The notes under the pieces were generated by a model, which was not told the origin of the DNA, searched no databases, and worked only from the letters and a program-made list of their open reading frames with translations. Below are positions 46,001-52,757 of a stretch of 64,000 nt of DNA, one piece after another; positions within the stretch are counted from its first letter, which is position 1, and each line of letters starts with the position of its first letter. The position numbers and the translations under genes are program-made. Source of the DNA: Rivularia sp. PCC 7116 (GTDB taxonomy: Bacteria > Cyanobacteriota > Cyanobacteriia > Cyanobacteriales > Nostocaceae); contig NC_019678.1 of assembly GCF_000316665.1 (NCBI RefSeq), positions 8,589,001-8,653,000 on the forward strand. The letters run 5' to 3'.

Positions 46001-46747
46001 GATTAATTTACCGTTTTCATCAGTAATATTGCCTCGAAAATCGATATTGGAACGTCCGTCAGCAGGAATTCTCGATTCCCCAACTGGATTAATGGAAATT
46101 TTGGCTTTTTGTTCTTGAAAAATGACATTGACGCTAACAGCATTACCACCTTGAGCTTGAGCAGTAATCGTGTTTTCACCTTTGGATAAAGGAACTTTGT
46201 ACCAAATTGTAGTATGAAGCTCTTGTGATTCATCCTTATGAACGTAACTACTAAGACTTTTATCTATAGGCTTTCCATTTACTTCTATATTAATATCGGC
46301 GCTAGGGTGATGCTGAATTGATATATTAGTAGTCCCTTTATTAGTAATACCAGCTTGAGGAGTAATTATACTAACTTGATTATTAATAGATAAGGGAGCC
46401 GAAGCATTTTGTTTTTGTTGCTTCTTTTCTTCAATATTTAGATTATTTAATTTATTTTCAGTCTCAGATATTTTCTTATTTACAATAGCTGAGTCGTCTT
46501 CTTTCGCAACAGAAAAATCTTGAATGATGACTTTTTCTAAACTTAAATTTTCAGTTTGACTTTCTGATGATGAAAATAATATGTGATTGTCATTTTCTAC
46601 TAAATTTAATTGTGGTAAACCTGGGTTACTTACCGCTTTATCATTAATAACTATACTTTGTGCCGATACGCTAACTGTAGGAAATACTATCATTGCGCTA
46701 CAAGCAGTAAATATAAAATATCTTTTGTTTAAACTTAAATTTTTCAT
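43040..46747 (-). CDS. Large outer-membrane protein: Ig-like region plus beta-barrel
   Basis: Starting at the ATG at 46747, this protein has 1235 residues. A start at 46834 would add 29 residues in front of a clear signal peptide (MKNLSLNKRYFIFTACSAMI, ending SVSAQ). Residues about 140-340 contain two Ig-like stretches, the second Big-1-like (ESRIPADGRSNIDFRGNITD). The rest is a run of amphipathic beta strands with many Tyr and Phe (YGVDFYAPLASGFILGEYAR and similar), ending in GGPYLNVSFKV. This pattern suggests a large outer-membrane barrel. The start is 4 bp from the stop of the upstream DUF11 gene. Confidence 0.75.
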   Translation of the reverse strand: MKNLSLNKRYFIFTACSAMIVFPTVSVSAQSIVINDKAVSNPGLPQLNLVENDNHILFSSSESQTENLSLEKVIIQDFSVAKEDDSAIVNKKISETENKLNNLNIEEKKQQKQNASAPLSINNQVSIITPQAGITNKGTTNISIQHHPSADINIEVNGKPIDKSLSSYVHKDESQELHTTIWYKVPLSKGENTITAQAQGGNAVSVNVIFQEQKAKISINPVGESRIPADGRSNIDFRGNITDENGKLIEKDVIVTLNSNAGKFIGADYKPDAAGFQVLARNGEFTASLQAGNQAQAVKVSAVLESLARRTSVRQLSATIYDKNNSSQFDSEAVSYVEFVTNLRPSLATGVINLRIGAGGTDYWGSFRDFLNPEEIDKDTTVDLDAAVFATGKVGEWLFTGAYNSDRPLNQDCNGDNRLFGGVQSCEKQYPVYGDDSTVTNTAPSIDSVYARIERTPDIKGAEPDYFMWGDYNTQEFARQSQLYSATTRQLHGFKGNFNLGNLQVTGLFANNIEGFQRDTITPDGTSGYYFVSRRLVIPGSESIFIETEEINRPGTVIKRKALYRGADYEIDYDRGTILFRRPIFATELNPLEATLVNRIVVTYQNEAGEDSQLYGGRLQYNLRNGKANPDRTAFLGGSYLKEEQGAQDFELYGVDFYAPLASGFILGEYARSQHNTLNFGDVSGSAYRIEANANIGSGFKSKAYYRSVTENFANNATWSFAPGQTRYGADIAANIGNSTSFQVGYDHEENFGIAPAQRTQLFDLFNPQPLPTPGSQVDNSLTTVRAGIQQQIGDSDVKFEYVNRSREDRVNNVFEGTASQLVSSLNVPLTESINFRAQNELNLEDSDPLYPNRTTLGLDWRLYPGVTMRLAHQFFDGGLLQGNNITSLDTLVEHKFTKDTSISGRYSILSGIDGMNDQGSIGLNQRIRVAPGLRIDLGYERVLNDIFGNTAAGVRFAQPYATGQSASSLGLFEGSTYSVGMSYTDNPNFNANARFEYRDGNQGNNTVITAAAAGKISSALTAAVRYKQAGGANQLLDGLADTANLRVGLAYRDPKSDKFNALLKYEYRQNPSTTPDTLLFGSGNGSIDHLFSAEAIYAPSWRWEFYGKYAFRNSNSYLANNFTSNSSLNLAQLRANYQLGYRTDLAIEGRWIGQPTQDFSEFGVAVEAGYYLTPDFRVGVGYAFGSADDRDFTGYRSAGGPYLNVSFKVNELFGGFGRQKVAPPQQQESLKGQR

Positions 46748-46751
46748 CTGA

Positions 46752-47723
46752 TTAACGTCCCCCCTTTGAAGACTTTGGTGCAAATATTTTCTTCGCACCA
46801 GCTTTTTGCTCTCCAAAAGCTGGAGTGACGGCAAAATTAATTCTCGCCATACTTCCAGGTGCTAAACGTACCAAGCGAGATTGACTATTGTTTTTGATTT
46901 TGTAAAGATTGGGAGCTTGAATGTAACCTGGTAAACTTGTGTAATCCAAAGTTGCAGTACGATTACCCGAAATCACGTTAGCAACCGAATACATTCCATT
47001 CGCATCAGTAATAATGCGGTTGCCATCATCCATAAAAATTACTGCATTCGGGACTCCTGGTTCTCCCCGTTGCTGTTCCCCATCAAAATTTTTATCAACA
47101 AAAACACGTCCAATTAAAGTCGCGCAATCAGAAAGAATACCGGGGCGAATTCTTAATAAATGGCTTGCTGTATTACTTGTGAGAGTTGCAGTTGTAGCCA
47201 CAGCCAAATTTCTTCCACTGCCTCTCATCCCATCGGGTGTAACCGTTACAGCGTAAACTACACTCAAAGTTCCTTGAGGTGGAATGCTACCAGCATAATT
47301 AATTGCAACCGTGCGATTTTGGGCTGGAGTGGTTGACACTTCAACTTCGGATGTCGTACTTCCATCAGTTAAAGAACCTTGTACGGATTTTTCAGCTAAC
47401 CTCAAACCTAAAGGAAGGGTATCGTTAAGAGTTAAATTGCTAGCCGATACTGCACCAGTATTGCGAATCGCAACCCGGTAAATTACTGTATCTCCAGGCT
47501 CTGCGGCACTTTTATTAGCAGTTTTAGTTATTTGTAAATCTGCTTCTCCCGCTCTAAAAGTTGTATTATTAGTGTTAAAAGAGCCGATATTGTCACCCCC
47601 AAACACTGCTGTATTATTAATCTCATCGGCAGTGACGGGCATAGCTTCCAAGACGATAATTCCAGGAAGCAATAATGACAGCAGAAGTTTAGTAAACTTC
47701 CACGTCTTTATTTTTAATCTCAT
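46752..47723 (-). CDS. Secreted DUF11/SdrD-B-like repeat protein
   Basis: This 323-residue protein has a signal peptide (to about residue 33, PVTA/DEI). A DUF11 domain spans about 60-175 (LQITKTANKSAAEPGDTVIY, RVAIRNTGAVSA, LTLNDTLPLGLRL). A second, SdrD-B-like beta domain with a Ca-site-like loop follows (GRVFVDKNFDGEQQRGEPGV, near 205). It is the first gene of a unit with the large outer-membrane protein (4-bp gap) and then the glycine-rich DUF11 protein (133 bp). Such an arrangement suggests a barrel anchoring or exporting two DUF11 partners, which is inference. Confidence 0.78.
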   Translation of the reverse strand: MRLKIKTWKFTKLLLSLLLPGIIVLEAMPVTADEINNTAVFGGDNIGSFNTNNTTFRAGEADLQITKTANKSAAEPGDTVIYRVAIRNTGAVSASNLTLNDTLPLGLRLAEKSVQGSLTDGSTTSEVEVSTTPAQNRTVAINYAGSIPPQGTLSVVYAVTVTPDGMRGSGRNLAVATTATLTSNTASHLLRIRPGILSDCATLIGRVFVDKNFDGEQQRGEPGVPNAVIFMDDGNRIITDANGMYSVANVISGNRTATLDYTSLPGYIQAPNLYKIKNNSQSRLVRLAPGSMARINFAVTPAFGEQKAGAKKIFAPKSSKGGR

Positions 47724-48319
47724 ATTTAATTAGGAATTCTTAAGTTGGGAAGGTTTTTACGTTTACAAATTATTGCCGAATCATGAAAAAATTCCCTGAA
47801 ATAAAAAAAAGATGCTTTCCTGTCTGTGGTAATTAAATAAAATGCCACAATTTCAGCTTTACTTTCCGGCTTTAATATCACAATAAAGCCGCATAGACGA
47901 TTTCTTTCACTTGATTTCAATACATCGTGACAAACCCTCGCCTCATCTCCGGCAAACCTCAGCAAAAAGCATCGGAGAGAGGAAAAAAGGTAAGATTTAT
48001 CTGTATTTTATTCAATTGAAAACCTGATAGTGTTTTTCTACGGTAAATGCTTTATCAACTTTTTTAGGTAGATGCAGAGATTACCTAAACGTTCACGAAC
48101 CCTTTTCGTTTGAAACTAAATATAACAAGTTATAAATATAGCGGAAACAGGTTTTATACGGAGATATATATTAAAAATCAATTATTGTGGTGATATGAAT
48201 TCAGTAATAAAGCGTAAATTAAGCAATCGGGACTTTCAGATTAAAGATATTTTATAGTTAAATATTTTGTTCTCATGAATAAAAATAGATTCTGGGAAAT
48301 AGGGAACAAAGAGATCCAC
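47724..48319. other. Intergenic region upstream of the surface cluster
   Basis: No convincing gene is seen. The stretch TATTTTATTCAATTGAAAAC near 48004 resembles the tail of the CCTCACC/CTCAACTGAAA repeats. A 79-codon ORF at 47726-47965 shows no family feature. Confidence 0.35.
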
Positions 48320-48541
48320 TCATTTACTAAACATCAAATTGCTTATATGACCTAAATTGTCCGTTCGGTTTGAACTTAATACCACTCGATTGCGCTCCTT
48401 TCTCAGCGCTTGGTTGCCAAGATAAATCAAGCCGATCGATTCGACTTCGGCACTGGTTAACATATTGGTAACTCCTAAGCTAACCGTAATTACTTCTGAT
48501 GGCAAACCACCTATATCCGAATATTGACTGCTAATTGCCAA
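48320..48541 (-). pseudogene. C-terminal remnant of a GGDEF (diguanylate cyclase) gene
   Basis: The frame reads LAISSQYSDIGGLPSEVITV, then SLGVTNMLTSAEVE, then GNQALRKERNRVVLSS. This follows the end of GGDEF domains (VTVSLGVA, then ADQALYxAKxxGRNRV). The GGDEF signature, the rest of the protein and a proper start are missing. About 100 bp upstream lies the left end of an IS element. The gene is therefore a truncated relic. Confidence 0.65.
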
Positions 48542-48688
48542 ATCCTCAATTATTATAAAAGTAATTAGATATACCCTTATTATCTCTATATGTAATAATT
48601 AATTGGAGCTATTTGCTAAGTATAAATTTGGATTCAAAAGTAAATAGGGCTTGCTGAAAAAGTAATAAAAAAGTGAGATGGAGGTTTA

Positions 48689-49747
48689 TTAATTATTCAA
48701 GGAAGGGCTAAAAATAAGTTTTTGTTTATTAAAACCAAAAAAGCTATAATAATTTTTAATGCCAGGTCGTGAAAAAGGCAGATTCCTGAAAAATAGGCAT
48801 AAAAAAGCTCTCAATAAACGTGAGATATAAGTAGAAAGATTCATTACTAAAAAAGTAATTGCGATTGCAGTTTTAGAGGTATGAGAAAGTTTAGTCATCA
48901 CGCAATTAAGGCTAAATCTTCTCTTCCCTTGTCCAAATTTACCTTCAATAGAACTACGAATCTTCTCATCATGAGCAGCTTGTTTCTTCTTCTCTTTACT
49001 AATATTGGCAGGTGGTCTTCCCAAAGGCGGCCCACTAATTCTAATACCTCTTTCTTTACACCAAGCTCGATTTTTTTGTGTACGATAAATTTTGTCAATA
49101 TGAACCGATTCAGGGTAGTAACCAGTGTATTTTTTAAATGATTCTATTTGTATTTTTAAATCTGTTGATTCATTAAAATTATTCCAACTAATACGGTCTA
49201 AAAATATATATCCGTCAAAATAGCTAGCTGATAACTTTGCTCCAAACTCTACTGTTTTACCAGCTTTTCCGCGAAGAATTGGACGTACATGTGGTTGATT
49301 TAAACTTACAATGCGGTTATCTATACTTTTCTTTTTATTTTCATATAGCCATAGTTGCTGACGATAAATTTCGCTAATTACTAGCAATATTTTATATTGC
49401 CTAATACTTAATTTAGATAGATTTGCTCCAATATAAACTAGCTGTTTAATGTGAGAGATATTTCTTTTAATATACTGAAGTTGTTTTTTTACTGCTTTTC
49501 TTCTTTCTTTTTGAAATGGACGACGTTTTTTAGCAACTTTTAAGTAATTTTTTCGTGCAAGTTTACGATAAGTTCTTGGTTTTTTATCTAGTTGATTTTT
49601 AACTTGCTCATATAGAAAATCTATGATTTTTTCGGTATGCTTTCTTGCTTGATTCAATAGCCCTAAGTCTGTGGGGTAACTAATATCACTAGGCGCACAA
49701 GTTGCATCTAATATTAATTTCCCCCTATTCGTTGGTTCATTTAATTC
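48689..49747 (-). CDS. IS5-type transposase, orfB (DDE part)
   Basis: This frame is open from the slippery A-run at 49747 to a stop at 48689, starting ELNEPTNRGKLILDATCAPS. It has the DDE residues: Asp in LILDATCAPSD, Asp in SVHIDKIYRTQKNRAW (near 200 in this part) and Glu in RSSIEGKFGQGKRRF. There is no good start codon of its own before the first catalytic Asp. It is therefore most likely translated as a fusion with orfA by a -1 frameshift. Confidence 0.82.
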   Translation of the reverse strand, partial: ELNEPTNRGKLILDATCAPSDISYPTDLGLLNQARKHTEKIIDFLYEQVKNQLDKKPRTYRKLARKNYLKVAKKRRPFQKERRKAVKKQLQYIKRNISHIKQLVYIGANLSKLSIRQYKILLVISEIYRQQLWLYENKKKSIDNRIVSLNQPHVRPILRGKAGKTVEFGAKLSASYFDGYIFLDRISWNNFNESTDLKIQIESFKKYTGYYPESVHIDKIYRTQKNRAWCKERGIRISGPPLGRPPANISKEKKKQAAHDEKIRSSIEGKFGQGKRRFSLNCVMTKLSHTSKTAIAITFLVMNLSTYISRLLRAFLCLFFRNLPFSRPGIKNYYSFFGFNKQKLIFSPSLNN

Positions 49748-50178
49748 TTTTTTTTTATTGGTGCAGAAGAATCTTCTAACATCTTCTTTACCATTGTTTG
49801 ATTAATTTTATTGACTAGCTCTACCCCTATTCTTTGACGAAAGTGAACTAACATTGACGCATCAAATGGAGTATCCTGACTATAGGATGACATTCCTATA
49901 AAATACTGTAGATAAGGATTTTCCTTAATTTGTTCTACTGTCTCTCTATCACTTATCCCCAGTTTCTCTTTAATAATTAACGCTCCTAGGGCCATACGAA
50001 AAGATTTAGCTGGTGCCCCTACTTCTTCGGAAAAAATTGAAGCATACTCGTCTTCAAACTCTAACCAAGGTATCAATGAAGCCATAATTACCCAACGATT
50101 ATCTTCAGATAACTTCCCCTCAAAAGGAAGTTCAAAGTTTTCTGATAAGACTTGAGATTGCTCCTCTTTACGGTACAT
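49741..50178 (-). CDS. IS5-type transposase, orfA (DUF772 part)
   Basis: This 145-residue N-terminal part starts at an ATG (MYRKEEQSQVLSENFELPFE) and has the helical DUF772 domain (RMALGALIIKEKLGISDRET; DTPFDASMLVHFRQRIG). It ends at PIKKKN directly after nine A's and a G. Read in this frame, the A-run holds the heptamer A AAA AAG. A -1 slip there joins it to ELNEPTNRG of orfB. Confidence 0.85.
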   Translation of the reverse strand: MYRKEEQSQVLSENFELPFEGKLSEDNRWVIMASLIPWLEFEDEYASIFSEEVGAPAKSFRMALGALIIKEKLGISDRETVEQIKENPYLQYFIGMSSYSQDTPFDASMLVHFRQRIGVELVNKINQTMVKKMLEDSSAPIKKKN

Positions 50179-50320
50179 AAGTACTAAACAAGCACAGTGT
50201 GCTACTCATGGTAATGCAAGGGTTTTGAGTCATTCTAGACCAATTTCAAACACCTGAATATATTCCTCTGGTCTGAAAATGTATGCTGCACAACATTTTC
50301 GTGTTAATTCAGCAAGCCCT

Positions 50321-51106
50321 AAATATTTTCCGATAAAGGTTGTTGAAAATAATGTTTAATAGCTTACATTAAATTACCTTCTGCGTGTATACACATACTT
50401 TTTAATAATAAAATATTACATATTTATCGTTACAAATTGAATTAAAAAACTAAGCTAATAAATGATAATAATTTAGAAATTGAACCAACAAAAAAAACTT
50501 AATAATATCAGGGGTCTAGCCCCCTGACATTAATTGTTGTGTTGTAATTTATAAATGATTAAGAGCATATGCAATTTATTTGGAGCAAATCATTAATTCA
50601 TTAACCGATGAACCTAGATGCTTAATCCTATTAAAAAAACTTGTTAATCTATAAAAACTTACTTTGAGACTACTAAAAACCAAAATCATTTTAAATTTAA
50701 GTATTGTAATTCAATAAATATACAATTAAATTGTCATTATTTGTTACATGCCTTCAGTGATTTTACAAAAGAGAAGTATAAATTTTTGAGAAACATGATT
50801 TTTCGCCTTAATTTAAGATTAGCGAATAATTGTAAAAATTTTTATGGCTTTTGTATATGTAATTCTGCAAGCAGATAGCAGTGCTTGTATAAAATAAAAA
50901 TTGAATTAAAATAATGCTTTACTTAATTGATTATTAATTTTTTAAATATAAAACAGTAAAAATATTATGAATTTTGTATAAAGATTACAGAAAATGATGA
51001 ATTGATATCGCAATACAAATATAAACTTTATATTATAAAGATTTTTTTAGTGTTCCCTCTGACTCAATAAAGCATATTTTATTATTTGTGAGCAAAATTG
51101 AAGACA
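50321..51106. promoter_or_regulatory. Long AT-rich region upstream of the HetP-like gene
   Basis: This 786-bp gap has no ORF. At 50508-50527 there is a hairpin TCAGGGG / CCCCTGA with loop TCTAGC, which could be a terminator. The remainder is very AT-rich. Given the family's role, promoters responding to nitrogen or HetR might be here, but I cannot identify any site. Confidence 0.4.
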
Positions 51107-51358
51107 ATGGATAAGAAACAAGTTGAAGAAGTTATTAAAGCAATTCTAGCTCGAAAATATTCCTGGGCTTGTGTTTTAATACTGCGTTTTCATGGATACG
51201 ATCCTGTTGATTATATACCTTATCGTACTTACATACGGTTACTTAAAGAAAATTATCTAGTAGAGACCAAAGCTACAAAAGATACTCCAAAAAAAGCAGT
51301 AGCTATGCGGTCTTTCCAAGCGAATGAAATGCAGTTCATCAAGCAAGAAAAGGGTTAA
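51107..51358 (+). CDS. HetP-family small protein
   Basis: This 83-residue protein carries the HetP-family core: VIKAILARKYSWACVLILRF followed by HGYDPVDYIPYRTYIRLLKE. HetP proteins control commitment to heterocyst differentiation, and most genomes have several homologs, some of them inhibitory. The C-terminal tail is short, so this is a homolog and not necessarily HetP itself. I start at the ATG at 51107. A TTG nine bases earlier is less likely. It stands alone behind about 780 bp of AT-rich DNA. Confidence 0.82.
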   Translation: MDKKQVEEVIKAILARKYSWACVLILRFHGYDPVDYIPYRTYIRLLKENYLVETKATKDTPKKAVAMRSFQANEMQFIKQEKG

Positions 51359-52005
51359 TAACTGTTCGTATAATAAACAAATACTTAGTTAAAGCTTCTG
51401 TTAATATAAGTTAATTTGTTTATCAGCCAAATTTGTTGGTGATAAGTTGATGAGCAGCCGTCATTGTATAAGAATAAATTGTCAATTATTGTAGTGCAAA
51501 GAGCAGTGCCTTGTGGTGAGTCGAGTTGGAGGTGTCGGTATCCGTCCCCCAGAAAGCCCGTTTGCTGAGCGTGCGATAGCTTGGAGTTTGCCTCCTCTTT
51601 ATCGCACTGTCGGGCATTTTGCCCGCTTCTGATATACAAATTCAACCAGCAACAGTTTAGAAAACAATTTATTTTACAAGTAAATTTACTTGTGTTAATG
51701 CTAGCAATATTTTTTACTCATCGGTTTATATCTTAGCTTTAGCTTGCTGCAAAATATTGATGTCAAATTATAAATTTAAACAGAGCTATACTTCATCGAA
51801 GAGTTTGTACTGGTTATAGGATAAAGAAATTGTGTACAAAAGTAGCTAAACATGAGTATTTGAGTCAAAGAGCTTAAATATACAAATCTTTGGTTCGATC
51901 GCGAGTGTTCAACCCACTTTTTTTAGCGAACTTATCAATAGTTACATCATCTGATAGTATTAATTCAGTTCTGGTTTAATTTGCCCGTCTAAATGCATTC
52001 CGAAT
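51359..52005. other. Intergenic region with a GC-richer hairpin block
   Basis: No convincing gene is seen. From about 51500 to 51630 the DNA is clearly more GC-rich than its surroundings and contains the perfect hairpin CGGGCATTTTGCCCG (51611-51625). It looks like a degenerate repeat or element. The rest is AT-rich and leads to the cytochrome b gene. Confidence 0.4.
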
Positions 52006-52605
52006 ATGACTTCCACTTCTGAGACTTCGACAAGGAAGTTTCCAGTTCAATCTATAGCAGCCAAGGTTTTTCACTGGAATAATATTATAAGTGTGTTCGT
52101 CATGCTTACCAGCGGATTGCAAATTTACAACGCCAATCCAGTTTTCGGTGGACGCTCGTCTTTACATATTCCACCTATATTTACATTAGGGGGCTGGCTT
52201 GCAGGAGGTAGACATTGGCATTTTGCTGCAATGTGGCTGTTTTCGCTTAATCTTTTGTGGTATGGAATTTACGTTTTAATTACCCGTAGATGGTTGCACC
52301 GTTTTGCTAGTAGTAAAGATTTGAAAGCCCTCCATAAAACCAAAAATTCTCGACGTTTGATTTATGCTTGGCATCGTATAGTATACACAAGTATTATTCC
52401 TATTTTGTTGCTAGCCTTATTCTCTGGGATAGGAATGTATAAACCGGCTCAATTTTCTTGGATAGTCAGCTTATTTGGTAGTTGGCAAGCATTACGGATT
52501 GTTCACTTTTCCTCAGTACCATTAGTGATTTTGTTCGCGACTTTTCACTCTTGGTTGGGAATGAAAGCAGGTGGCTCCGAACTTACTGAATCGATGTTCT
52601 GGTAA
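52006..52605 (+). CDS. Cytochrome b/b6-domain membrane protein
   Basis: This 199-residue protein has four membrane helices with His residues placed for haem: AAKVFHWNNI (near 24), GRHWHFAAMWLF (near 72), YAWHRIVYTS (near 126) and RIVHFSSVPLVILFATFHSW (near 167). This is the pattern of di-haem cytochrome b561/YedZ-type membrane anchors that pass electrons between quinone and a partner oxidoreductase. No partner gene is adjacent. A soluble partner encoded elsewhere is likely. Confidence 0.85.
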   Translation: MTSTSETSTRKFPVQSIAAKVFHWNNIISVFVMLTSGLQIYNANPVFGGRSSLHIPPIFTLGGWLAGGRHWHFAAMWLFSLNLLWYGIYVLITRRWLHRFASSKDLKALHKTKNSRRLIYAWHRIVYTSIIPILLLALFSGIGMYKPAQFSWIVSLFGSWQALRIVHFSSVPLVILFATFHSWLGMKAGGSELTESMFW

Positions 52606-52757
52606 TTCGTCAAAAAGTTGCGATCGCAGTCTTAACTATTTGCTTTCCCAATCCCAGTACTGATTTTAATCTGAAGCAAAATCAATTTGCCTAGGGTTAT
52701 TAATAGGAAAAAGGCTGTATTTCTGGATGCTAGTTTATTTTTCATTCCCCATCCCCA

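Larger units (their letters stand above)
48646..50320 (-). mobile_element. IS5-family insertion sequence, complete
   Basis: The element is 1675 bp long, bounded by AGGGCTTGCTGAA (48646-48658) and TTCAGCAAGCCCT (50308-50320), perfect 13-bp inverted repeats. AAAT flanks both ends (48642-48645 and 50321-50324), a 4-bp target duplication as usual for IS5-type elements. It encodes a transposase in two overlapping frames. All ends and the catalytic residues are intact, so it may be active. Confidence 0.85.

Noticed and set aside
47726..47965. 79-codon minus-strand ORF upstream of the surface cluster
   Set aside because: There is no domain, no ribosome-binding site and no signal; it looks like chance open frame in intergenic DNA.
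51385..51645. 86-codon minus-strand ORF
   Set aside because: It overlaps a GC-richer hairpin block that looks like repeat DNA; the composition is not protein-like.
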